From Bacillota bacterium (GTDB taxonomy: Bacteria; Bacillota; Dehalobacteriia; UBA4068; UBA4997): 54,181 nucleotides of DNA. The position numbers and the translations under genes are program-made. The notes beneath the pieces are model-generated. The model ran no database searches. It was given only the letters and a program-made list of their open reading frames with translations, and had not been told where the DNA came from. The stretch covers positions 1 to 54,181 of the forward strand of contig JAETTP010000011.1 of assembly GCA_021769035.1 (NCBI GenBank), in the 5' to 3' direction. Positions 16,835 through 23,751 of the stretch are shown in pieces; the first letter of the stretch is position 1; each line of letters starts with the position of its first letter.

Positions 16835-17770
16835 ATGCATGATATATGGAACCCCTGGCATGGCTGTAAAAAAGTAAGCGAAGGCTGCGCCAACTGTTAT
16901 ATGTACTTTTTGGATAAAATGCGCGACCAAAATGGCGCCAACATCTATCGCACCAAAAATGGCTTTGACTATCCCCTGCAAAAAAACCGCCATGGCGCTT
17001 ACAAAATCCAAAGCGGGGAAACGGTGCGCGTCTGCATGACCTCCGACTTCTTTCTGGCGGAGGCCGACCCCTGGCGGGAGGAGGCCTGGTCAATCATCTG
17101 GCAGCGGCCGGACGTGAAATTTCTGTTGCTGACCAAACGGCCGGAGCGCGTGGCCGCCTGCCTGCCGCACGATTGGGGCCAAGGCTGGGAAAACGTGTTT
17201 TTCAACGTCACCTGCGAGAACCAACGCCGGGCGGACGAGCGACTGCCCCTGCTGCTTCAGTTGCCGTTTAAGCACAAGGGAGTTTTCTGCGCGCCGTTCA
17301 TCGGCCCCGTCAGCCTGGGCAAATATCTGGCCAGCGGGCAGATTGAACAGGTGACCTGCGGCGGCGAAAACTACGACGGCGCCCGCCCCTGCGATTTTGC
17401 CTGGGTAAAAAATTTAAGCCGCGAATGTGCGGCTTATAATGTTAGTTTTTACTTTTTTGAAACCGGCACCCGTTTCATCAAGGACGGTCGGGAATATTTC
17501 ATCCCCAACAAGCAGGTGCAAAGCCACCAGGCCCACAAGGCCGGGGTGAACGTGCGGGGCCGGCTTGCGCCCTACAAGCTCTGCGACGGCTTCGGCCGGC
17601 CAATCAGCCAGGCCCGGCTACACCAACCCCGCTTTGGCCCCCAATGCCAAGGCTGCGGCAGCCGGCCAATATGTAATGGCTGCGCCAACTGCGGCCGCTG
17701 CACGGCCCAGGCAAACCAGGCAGATCCGGCAAATCCGCCCAGCGGACAGCTTACTTTTCAAAATAAATAA
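16835..17770 (+). CDS. DUF5131 (phage Gp37/Gp68-like) family protein
   Basis: A 311-aa protein with the family hallmark near the N-terminus: IWNPWHGCKKVSEGCANCYM, a Cys-x6-Cys-x2-Cys motif that could bind a metal or iron-sulfur cluster. It continues with VCMTSDFF, FLLLTKRPER and NVTCENQRRADERLP. Members occur in phages and in bacteria near DNA-modification genes, and the chemistry is not settled. This copy has an extra C-terminal cluster, CQGCGSRPICNGCANCGRC, a probable zinc-binding tail. Its last 20 bases overlap the end of the converging phosphoesterase gene. The repeat element just upstream leaves no evident promoter, so it may be read through from uvrB. Confidence 0.75.
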   Translation: MHDIWNPWHGCKKVSEGCANCYMYFLDKMRDQNGANIYRTKNGFDYPLQKNRHGAYKIQSGETVRVCMTSDFFLAEADPWREEAWSIIWQRPDVKFLLLTKRPERVAACLPHDWGQGWENVFFNVTCENQRRADERLPLLLQLPFKHKGVFCAPFIGPVSLGKYLASGQIEQVTCGGENYDGARPCDFAWVKNLSRECAAYNVSFYFFETGTRFIKDGREYFIPNKQVQSHQAHKAGVNVRGRLAPYKLCDGFGRPISQARLHQPRFGPQCQGCGSRPICNGCANCGRCTAQANQADPANPPSGQLTFQNK

Positions 17771-18260
17771 TTTCGCCCTTGATTTGGCCGTCCTCGCTAA
17801 TATGCAACAGGCCGAACGAGGGCTTTTTGATTTCGCCCAGCGGCCGGTGCGCCGAACCGGGATTAAACAGCAGCAAGCCGTTTTGCACCTCGCAACAAGG
17901 CACGTGAGAGTGCCCGAAAACCACCGCTTGCAGGGGCTTGGCCTCGTCTGCAAAAACCCGCGCCGCCGCGGCCGGCAGGGGTAAGTGCCCATACAAATGG
18001 CCGTGGGTTAAACCAATCCGCACCGGCCCGGCCTCCACCACCTTGGCGTAGCCCAAAAGGCGGCCCTCGGCTTCAGGGTCGCAGTTGCCGGCCACGCCGC
18101 GCACCGGCGCAATTTTACGCAGCTCCTCCAGCAGGGTGAGGTTGGTCCAATCACCGGCGTGCAGCAGCAAATCCGGTTGCTGCTCCGCCAACAGCTGCAA
18201 AGCCTTGGGCAAGGGCTGGCTGGGCTGCCAATGCGTATCTGATATTACTGCAATTTTCAT
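17751..18260 (-). CDS. YfcE/MJ0936-type metallophosphoesterase
   Basis: A 169-aa calcineurin-like phosphoesterase with all metal motifs: DTH (residues 8-10), HAGDW, GNCD, THGH and FGHSH. Small proteins of this type hydrolyse phosphodiesters such as 2',3'-cyclic nucleotides; the true substrate is unknown. Its ATG overlaps the stop codon of the upstream cold-shock gene (ATGA at 18257-18260), so translation is coupled and the two share one promoter. The 3' end overlaps the opposite-strand gene by 20 bases. Confidence 0.88.
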   Translation of the reverse strand: MKIAVISDTHWQPSQPLPKALQLLAEQQPDLLLHAGDWTNLTLLEELRKIAPVRGVAGNCDPEAEGRLLGYAKVVEAGPVRIGLTHGHLYGHLPLPAAAARVFADEAKPLQAVVFGHSHVPCCEVQNGLLLFNPGSAHRPLGEIKKPSFGLLHISEDGQIKGEIIYFEK

Positions 18261-18454
18261 AACTTGACAACGTTGGCCGCCTGTGGCCCGCGGGCCCCCT
18301 CCACCTCGTCAAATTCAACCTCCTGGCCGTCCTCCAGGGTTTTAAAACCGTCCGATTGGATAGCTGAATAATGCACAAAAACATCGCTGCCGCCCTCTCG
18401 TTCGATAAAGCCAAAACCTTTTTCCGCGTTAAACCATTTTACTTTGCCTTTCAT
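18257..18454 (-). CDS. Cold-shock protein, CspA family
   Basis: A 65-aa single CSD beta barrel: [20 protein letters not shown] with RNP1 (KGFGFI) and RNP2 (VFVHYSAI) intact. It binds single-stranded RNA/DNA and acts as an RNA chaperone. The start at 18454 is set by GGAGG seven bases upstream; a longer frame to 18616 has no start signals. It is followed by a coupled phosphoesterase. Confidence 0.95.
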   Translation of the reverse strand: MKGKVKWFNAEKGFGFIEREGGSDVFVHYSAIQSDGFKTLEDGQEVEFDEVEGARGPQAANVVKL

Positions 18455-18467
18455 ATAAACCTCCTTG

Positions 18468-18526
18468 ATTAGCCAAACGGCTAATTTGTACATTAATATT
18501 ATACTCGCCTTAGCATAAATTTGCAA
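18468..18526 (-). promoter_or_regulatory. csp promoter and leader hairpin
   Basis: Minus strand TTGCAA (18526-18521), 17 bp, TATAAT (18503-18498). In the short leader ATTAGCC-GTTT-GGCTAAT (18485-18468) forms a perfect 7-bp hairpin that ends directly before the Shine-Dalgarno, a place where temperature-dependent folding could affect initiation. Confidence 0.6.
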
Positions 18527-18656
18527 GCTAAAGCGGCAAAAGTTTATCGACATTTTTTGGCCATCTCCGCGGCCAAACAAGCTTTTTTGATTGTTCAAGC
18601 GATTGAGCGCAAACACAGATTTTTTGTAAAAAATGCAATTTTTTTTGCTAAAAATG

Positions 18657-18685
18657 TTGCATTTTATTTTAGCATAAGGTATAAT
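18657..18685 (+). promoter_or_regulatory. Promoter of the zinc-ribbon gene
   Basis: TTGCAT (18657-18662), 17-bp spacer, TATAAT (18680-18685). It gives an unusually long leader of about 160 nt (see 18692-18853). Confidence 0.6.
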
Positions 18686-18691
18686 ATAGCA

Positions 18692-18853
18692 CGAAACAAC
18701 AATGACTATCCAAAAGGATAGTCAAGCCAAATAAACTCTGTTCTTTTAACAGTTTGCGGTTTTAAGCTGCCGTTTGTTTAAGCTTGAAAAGCTGTGAACT
18801 GTCATAAGTAATGCACCAAAAATTTTTTAATTCAAAGGAGGTGTGTTTCAAAA
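18692..18853 (+). promoter_or_regulatory. Long structured 5' leader of the zinc-ribbon gene
   Basis: The 160-nt leader contains GACTATCC-AAAA-GGATAGTC, a perfect 8-bp hairpin, and a longer imperfect fold between ACAGTT and AACTGT around 18750-18800. It has no terminator T-run before the ribosome-binding site AAAGGAGG. I do not recognise a known riboswitch class; long leaders of this kind are common for cold-shock-type mRNAs. Confidence 0.4.
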
Positions 18854-19135
18854 ATGGCATTTACAGACAAAACCCTGGTTTGCAAGGAATGTGGCGAGGA
18901 ATTTTTGTTTTCCGCATCCGAGCAGGAATTTTACGCTGAAAAAGGCTTTCTGAACGAGCCTGCCCGTTGCCCGCACTGCCGGGCCATCCGCAAACAACAG
19001 CGTAACAGCGGCCGGGAAATGTTCACCGTCACCTGCGCCGATTGCGGCCAGGAAACACAGGTGCCTTTCAAGCCCGTAAACAACCGCCCGGTTTACTGCC
19101 GGGATTGCTTCAACCGACATAAGGAGCAGGCTTAA
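18854..19135 (+). CDS. Small zinc-ribbon protein
   Basis: A 93-aa protein with two or three Cys pairs: CKECGEEF, CPHCRAI, CADCGQET and CRDC, the pattern of the probable zinc-ribbon family often annotated zinc-ribbon domain containing protein. The N-terminal TLVCKECGEEFLFSASEQEFY is the family signature. It likely binds zinc and nucleic acid or protein. The gene has its own promoter and structured leader. It lies divergently from a cold-shock gene; the two families are often found near each other, which hints at a role in RNA metabolism, but this is inference. Confidence 0.8.
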   Translation: MAFTDKTLVCKECGEEFLFSASEQEFYAEKGFLNEPARCPHCRAIRKQQRNSGREMFTVTCADCGQETQVPFKPVNNRPVYCRDCFNRHKEQA

Positions 19136-19167
19136 AGTGACTTGCTAACCCATTTTTACTAGAATTA

Positions 19168-19277
19168 TTGATATTTCCGGCCCGCCGGGCATATAATCCA
19201 ACCAGGATTGTCAGCCAGGCGGCCGGTTTTTTAGCGAAGCAATAAACCGCCCTGGCGAACCAAAAGGGGCGGTTTGT
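19168..19277 (+). promoter_or_regulatory. MntP-like gene promoter and switch-like leader
   Basis: Promoter TTGATA (19168-19173), 18 bp, TATAAT (19192-19197). Two leader hairpins compete for 19247-19252. Hairpin A pairs GCCAGGCGG (19214-19222) with CCGCCCTGGC (19247-19256). Hairpin B pairs AAACCGCCC (19244-19252) with GGGCGGTTT (19267-19275). B traps part of the Shine-Dalgarno AAAAGGGG (19262-19269) and is followed by GTTTGTCTATT, so it could stop translation or transcription, while A would free it. The yybP-ykoY manganese aptamer consensus is not evident. Confidence 0.55.
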
Positions 19278-19823
19278 TTGTCTATTGGAGAGATTTTGTT
19301 GCTGGGGGTGGCGCTTTCAATGGACGCTTTGGCGGTTTCCGCCGTCAGCGGCATGACGCAGCCCAATATGCGCCTGGGCCAGGCTTTGCTGTTGGCCGCC
19401 GCCTTTGGCGCTTTTCAGGGCTTGATGCCCCTGTTGGGCTACTACGCCGGCAACCGGCTGGCCGTGGCCGCTTGCCTTTGGGCCCCCTGGCTGGGCTGCG
19501 GCCTGCTGGTGGCGGTGGGCGGCAAAATGCTGCTGGACGGCCTGCACGGTCAAACGCAGGGCCTCGTCTGCCTGACTTTGCGCCTGGTGCTGCTACAAGC
19601 CGTTGCCACCAGTATCGACGCGCTGGCCGTGGGTCTGGGCCTGGCTGCCGCGGGCCGCTGCCCCAACATCTGGCAGACAGCCGGCCTGATAGCAGCCTGC
19701 ACCTTCAGCCTCTCCCTGGCTGGCGTGGCCCTGGGAGCACGCCTGGGCTTGCGCCTGGCCGACAAGGCCGGCGTGCTGGGTGGGCTGATTTTAATCGGTA
19801 TCGGCTTGAAAATGCTCGGTTGA
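19278..19823 (+). CDS. MntP-like manganese efflux pump
   Basis: A 181-aa membrane protein with six predicted helices and the two inverted-repeat signatures of the MntP/YtaF family: LSMDALAVSAVSG near the N-terminus and TSIDALAVGLGL in the second half, each with the conserved Asp. MntP exports Mn(II). The start is TTG at 19278, eight bases after AAAAGGGG. It is chosen because it gives the full first helix and standard family length; the next in-frame ATG (19320) would cut into the helix. The leader hairpins overlapping the ribosome-binding site suggest metal or other ligand control. Confidence 0.8.
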   Translation: MSIGEILLLGVALSMDALAVSAVSGMTQPNMRLGQALLLAAAFGAFQGLMPLLGYYAGNRLAVAACLWAPWLGCGLLVAVGGKMLLDGLHGQTQGLVCLTLRLVLLQAVATSIDALAVGLGLAAAGRCPNIWQTAGLIAACTFSLSLAGVALGARLGLRLADKAGVLGGLILIGIGLKMLG

Positions 19824-19854
19824 TTTATGATTTAGCCCAAAATATTTGTCAGTT

Positions 19855-20211
19855 CTAGGATTTAGCCCGGAAGAATAACGCCGCCAAAAAGGAGAAGATA
19901 ATAGCGGCGGAAACGCCCGCCCCGGTGACTTCAAAAATACCGGTGAGCAGACCAACCCAGCCGTTTTGGCTGAACTCCTGCATTGCGCCTTTCACCAGCG
20001 AATTGCCAAAGCTGACAATCGGCGTGGTGGCCCCGGCCCCGGCCAGCTCAATCAGCGGTTGATACCAGCCCAAGCCGCCCAGCAGGCAGCCCAGCAGCAC
20101 AAAGCAAACCATTGTGTGCGCCGGGGTGAGCTTGCAGCCCTGCATCAGCAGCTGGCCGGCCACGCAGAACAGGCCGCCCACCACAAAAGCCCAAACAAAG
20201 TGCATAACCAT
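19855..20211 (-). CDS. spoVAE: Stage V sporulation protein AE
   Basis: A 118-aa membrane protein with four helices and the family motif GATTPIVSFGNSLVKGA. SpoVA proteins form the channel that moves dipicolinic acid into the forespore and out at germination. It starts directly after the spoVAD stop (TGA ATG) with GGAGG upstream, so it is the last gene of spoVAC-D-E. Expected to be expressed in the forespore under sigma-G, though I cannot confirm a promoter. Confidence 0.93.
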   Translation of the reverse strand: MVMHFVWAFVVGGLFCVAGQLLMQGCKLTPAHTMVCFVLLGCLLGGLGWYQPLIELAGAGATTPIVSFGNSLVKGAMQEFSQNGWVGLLTGIFEVTGAGVSAAIIFSFLAALFFRAKS

Positions 20212-21246
20212 TCAGACCACCTCCCAACTGACGGCATGGGCAATGCCGGGGATACTTTCCTTTTGCTGCACAGACAGGGGCGAGAGCAGCGCGCCGGTGG
20301 CCACCAGCAGAACCCGGCGCAGCTCGCCACGGGCTATGCGCCGCCGGATATGCCCGCAGGCCGTGCTGGCGATGCAGCCGCAGCCGCTGCCGCCGGCCAG
20401 GTTTTTCGGCTCCGGGCTGAAAATCAGCTTGCCGCAGTCGGTCAGGCGGTTGCTGGGCATAAAAACCCCTTGCCGCTCCAAAAGCTCCTGCAAAAGCGGG
20501 CTGCCCACCCAACCCAAATCGCCGGTGACAATCAGGTCATAGTAATCAGGGCGCACGCCGCGCTCCCTAAAATGAGCCAAAAGGCAATCGCAGGCGGCCG
20601 GCGCCATCGCCGCGCCCATATTAAAAGGGTCTTTCACGTCTAAATCCACCACCCGGCCAATCGTGGCGGAGGTCACCTGCACCTGGGCCGGAGTCGACGT
20701 CGACGGCTTGGCCACGCTGCCCAGCACAACCGCCCCAGCGCCGGTGACGGTGATCTGGGTGGTTTCATTTTTTTGCGCGCCGTATTCATTGGGATAGCGG
20801 AACTGCTTCTCCGCCGCGTTGGTGTGGCTGACGGTGGAAGCCAGGGCATATTGCGCCGCCCCGGCCGCCACGCTCAGGGCCGCCAAGGCCTGCCCCTCGG
20901 CAAAGGTGGAGCACGCGCCAAACAAGCCCAGATACGGCACGCCCAGGGAGCGGGCGGTGAAGCTGCTGCTGGTAATCTGGTTCAGCAAATCGCCGGAAAA
21001 GTGCAAGGCCAGCTCGTCCCGGCCTATGGCGGCGTGGCGCACCGCCAGGTTGCAGGCCTCCTCCAGCAGCTTTTGCTCGGCGGCCTCAAAGCTTTTTTGG
21101 CCCAGATAATTATCCTTGTGTATCACATCAAAATCCGCCGCCAGCGGGCCCTCGCCCTCGCGCTTGCCCACCACCGCCCCACAGCCCAAAAGCAGCGGCG
21201 CCGGCGCAAAAAGCCAGGTCTGCCGGCCAGCCTGCAAAACGCTCAT
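20212..21246 (-). CDS. spoVAD: Stage V sporulation protein AD
   Basis: A 344-aa thiolase-fold protein. Recognisable segments are GVPYLGLFGACSTFAEG, SHTNAAEKQFRYPNEYG, VTGDLGWVG and GGSGCGCIAST. SpoVAD binds dipicolinic acid directly on the inner spore membrane. The start at 21246 forms an ATGA overlap with spoVAC; an open frame continues upstream only because it runs through spoVAC in another frame. Confidence 0.96.
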   Translation of the reverse strand: MSVLQAGRQTWLFAPAPLLLGCGAVVGKREGEGPLAADFDVIHKDNYLGQKSFEAAEQKLLEEACNLAVRHAAIGRDELALHFSGDLLNQITSSSFTARSLGVPYLGLFGACSTFAEGQALAALSVAAGAAQYALASTVSHTNAAEKQFRYPNEYGAQKNETTQITVTGAGAVVLGSVAKPSTSTPAQVQVTSATIGRVVDLDVKDPFNMGAAMAPAACDCLLAHFRERGVRPDYYDLIVTGDLGWVGSPLLQELLERQGVFMPSNRLTDCGKLIFSPEPKNLAGGSGCGCIASTACGHIRRRIARGELRRVLLVATGALLSPLSVQQKESIPGIAHAVSWEVV

Positions 21247-21749
21247 ATACTGCCACCCCCCAGCGTGTACCACAGAGCCAGCGCAATGCTGACCACAAAG
21301 GCCCCGGCCGCGCCAAACACGATAACCGGCCCGGCCACCTTGAACATATTGCCACCCACGCCCAGCACCAGGCCCTCGCTGCGATATTCCAGGGCGGCGG
21401 AGCAAACGCTGTTGGCAAAGCCGGTGATCGGCACCGCGCTGCCGGCCCCGGCAAATTGGGAGATGTGGTCGTAAACGCCGGCGGCGGTGAGGGCCACGGC
21501 CAGCATAATCATCACAGCCGAGGTGGGTGCGCCCACGTTTTCCAGGTTAAACCCCTGGCGCAGCAAAACTTCCTGCACGCCCTGGGCCAGCAGGCAAATC
21601 AGCCCGCCCACCAAAAAGGCCCGCAGGCAGCCCTGCAACAGATGCCGCGGCGGCTGCATTTGCGCCTGCATATTTTGATAAGCCTGCGCCGCCGCTTGCT
21701 GCCGCAGGGCCGCGCTGCTGGGGTTGGCTTTTTCCGCTTTTTTTGACAT
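21243..21749 (-). CDS. spoVAC: Stage V sporulation protein AC
   Basis: A 168-aa membrane protein with a basic N-terminal tail and about four helices, containing GAGSAVPITGFANSV and EYRSEGLVLGVGGNMF, which are diagnostic for SpoVAC, the mechanosensitive subunit of the dipicolinate channel. Shine-Dalgarno AAAGGAG. First gene of the three-gene operon; spoVAA, AB, AEa and AF are absent, as in many Clostridia. Confidence 0.96.
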   Translation of the reverse strand: MSKKAEKANPSSAALRQQAAAQAYQNMQAQMQPPRHLLQGCLRAFLVGGLICLLAQGVQEVLLRQGFNLENVGAPTSAVMIMLAVALTAAGVYDHISQFAGAGSAVPITGFANSVCSAALEYRSEGLVLGVGGNMFKVAGPVIVFGAAGAFVVSIALALWYTLGGGSI

Positions 21750-21781
21750 CTTGGTAAACTCCTTTCGCTGTTTCCTTTAAT

Positions 21782-21808
21782 TTATTCCTTAGCGTATTAT
21801 TCCTTAGC
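21782..21808. repeat. 12-bp direct repeat upstream of spoVAC
   Basis: TTATTCCTTAGC occurs at 21782-21793 and again at 21797-21808 (period 15) in the divergent region between spoVAC and the DUF421 gene. It could bind a regulator of one or both genes; no clear sigma-G promoter could be aligned by eye. Confidence 0.5.
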
Positions 21809-21892
21809 TTGCCTGAAGCGGCCCCAAATTATACGGGAATATTTTTAAGCCTAGGCGGCCAAACTAGGCTATATTAAGGGAAGGAGGAGCTT

Positions 21893-22663
21893 ATGTTACT
21901 TTTAGTAATCCGCACCGCCATTTTATATGCGGTGACAATGATTTCAATGCGGGCGATGGGCAAGCGGCAAATCGGCCAGCTGCAACCGTTTGAGCTGGTG
22001 GTTATCCTGATTATCTCCGAGATGGCCACCATTGGCGTGCAAAACAACGGCATGCCGCTTTTGAACAGCCTGCTGCCGATTATCACCATCACCGTGCTGC
22101 AAATTGCCATTGCCCTGATTAATCTGAAAAGCGAGAAGTTTCGGCTGCTGGTGTGCGGCCGGCCCAGCTTTGTAATCCGGGGCGGCGAGATTTTGGAGGA
22201 GCAAATGCGCCGCCTGCGCCTGAACACCAACGACCTGCTGGAGCAGCTGCGGGCCAAGGGCTACTTTGACGTGGCGGAGGTGGAATATGCCCTGATGGAA
22301 ACCAACGGCCAGCTTTCCGTGCTGCCGCGGGCAGACAAGCGGCCCGTGCAGCCGGCCGACCTGCAAATCCAGCCGGAGCACGAGGCCCCTGCCGTCACCC
22401 TGATTATCGACGGCAAAATTCAGTGGCAGCACCTGAAAACGCTGGGCCACAATGAGGCGTGGCTGCAAAAAAAATTGGCCAAGCATAGCATTAGCTCGGC
22501 CGAACAGGTTTTTTTTATGAGCATTGATTATCAAGGCGACGTTTTTTGCCAGCTGAAAAGCCAGGGAGCCAACAAAGCCGCCGGCAGCCCGCCGCCCTTC
22601 CGAGAGGGCGCGCAATTTGCGCCGGCCGCCAGCGGCCAGGGCTGCACCCAAAAGGAGCATTAA
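21893..22663 (+). CDS. DUF421 (YetF family) membrane protein
   Basis: A 256-aa protein with three N-terminal helices (about 1-80) then the conserved DUF421 beta domain (GRPSFVIRGGEILEEQMRRL, then YALMETNGQLSVL). The N-terminal motif ISMRAMGKRQIGQLQPFELV is diagnostic. It is divergent from spoVAC and followed by a DUF4363 gene. DUF421 proteins are found in spore inner membranes, and a DUF421 protein of the spoVA-2mob operon raises spore heat resistance, so the position beside spoVA suggests a spore-membrane role. The last 30 residues are poorly conserved-looking. Confidence 0.88.
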   Translation: MLLLVIRTAILYAVTMISMRAMGKRQIGQLQPFELVVILIISEMATIGVQNNGMPLLNSLLPIITITVLQIAIALINLKSEKFRLLVCGRPSFVIRGGEILEEQMRRLRLNTNDLLEQLRAKGYFDVAEVEYALMETNGQLSVLPRADKRPVQPADLQIQPEHEAPAVTLIIDGKIQWQHLKTLGHNEAWLQKKLAKHSISSAEQVFFMSIDYQGDVFCQLKSQGANKAAGSPPPFREGAQFAPAASGQGCTQKEH

Positions 22664-22679
22664 AAAGGAGGTTAAGCCT

Positions 22680-23078
22680 ATGCACATCAGCTACAACACC
22701 CGGATGGCGGCCTGGCTGCTGCTGGTCAGCCTGCTGACCATTGGCTTTTGCCTGCTGGCCTCCGCCTACGTGAGCCAAACCGTGGCGGAAATGCAGGAGG
22801 AGCTGGCCAGGGTGGAAACCGCCCTGCAAACAGAGGATTGGCCCGGCCTGGAGCAAGCCCTGAGCCAAAGCCGGCAAAAATGGCAAAAGGCCCGGCCGTT
22901 TTGGCTGGGCCTGATGAATCACCAAGACGTAACCAACATTGATTTGGCCCTACAAAGCCTGCAAGCCTACGGCCAGGAGCAAAAGCGGGAAGACGTCCTC
23001 AACCAGCTGCACCTGCTGGATTATTACTTGCAGCTGGCCGTGGAATGCGACCGGCTGACCTGGAGCAACCTATTTTAA
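22680..23078 (+). CDS. DUF4363 family membrane-anchored protein
   Basis: A 132-aa protein with one N-terminal membrane helix (about 10-32) followed by helical segments with repeated hydrophobic heptads (ALQTEDWPGLEQALSQSRQK). This matches the DUF4363 proteins that regularly follow DUF421 genes in Clostridia. The ATG at 22680 is set by AAGGAGG nine bases upstream. It starts 17 bases after the DUF421 gene, so co-transcription is expected. The 3' end overlaps the converging aldolase gene by nine bases. Confidence 0.75.
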   Translation: MHISYNTRMAAWLLLVSLLTIGFCLLASAYVSQTVAEMQEELARVETALQTEDWPGLEQALSQSRQKWQKARPFWLGLMNHQDVTNIDLALQSLQAYGQEQKREDVLNQLHLLDYYLQLAVECDRLTWSNLF

Positions 23079-23654
23079 AAAGGCCGCCAGCCACTCGATT
23101 TTGCAAGCCAGCTCCAACTCCTCCAGCCGATAAAGCGCCTGGCTGAGGCAATCGCCCCAAACCACGCAGCCGTGCTCCGCCAAAAACGCGCCGCGCGCGC
23201 CCTGCCCTGCGGCCTGCCCCACGCCCTCAGCCAACTGCCATGTGCCAGGCTCCGCAAAGGGCAACAGAGGAATTTCCCCCAGGCATTCCGTCACCTCCGG
23301 CAGGCGGCTCTGCAAGGTACGCCCGGCCAGCGCAAAGGCCGTAGCGTAAGGCGAATGGGCGTGCAGAACCGCCCGCGCCGTCGGCTCCGCCTGATAGACC
23401 CGCAGGTGCATCGGCAGCTCCGAGGTGGGCCGGCCCGGCCCGTGGGAAAGCACCCGGCCCGTTAAATCCACCAGCAGCAAATCCGCCGGGGCCAGCTCGC
23501 CCTTGGATTTGCCCGCCGGGGTCACCAAAATTTCCTGCTCATTCAAACGCACGCTGATATTGCCGTCGTGCCCGGCCACCAACCCGGCCGCAAGCATGCG
23601 GCGGCCAGTCTGCACCAGCTCCGCCGCGGCCTGTGCCAATGTAAACTGCATCAT
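23070..23654 (-). CDS. Class II aldolase/adducin family protein
   Basis: A 194-aa protein of the fuculose-1-phosphate aldolase/MtnB fold: GHDGNISVRL, TPAGKSKGEL, PTSELPMHLRVY with the catalytic Glu, HAHSPYATAFA with two zinc His, and AEHGCVVWG with the third. mtnA lies directly upstream on the same strand, about 100 bp away. MtnA plus a class II aldolase is the core of the DHAP shunt, which turns 5-methylthioribose-1-P or 5-deoxyribose-1-P into DHAP and a small aldehyde. MtnB dehydratase is the alternative. GTG 23666 and ATG 23654 are both possible starts; spacing to AGGAG favours the ATG. Confidence 0.85.
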   Translation of the reverse strand: MMQFTLAQAAAELVQTGRRMLAAGLVAGHDGNISVRLNEQEILVTPAGKSKGELAPADLLLVDLTGRVLSHGPGRPTSELPMHLRVYQAEPTARAVLHAHSPYATAFALAGRTLQSRLPEVTECLGEIPLLPFAEPGTWQLAEGVGQAAGQGARGAFLAEHGCVVWGDCLSQALYRLEELELACKIEWLAAFLK

Positions 23655-23751
23655 CAAAAAAAACACACTCCTGCTTATAGTTTAGGGCCCGTTTTTTCCT
23701 TATGCCGGGCCCATTATTTAGGATATGAAGTTGAGGCGGTTTTTAGAACCG

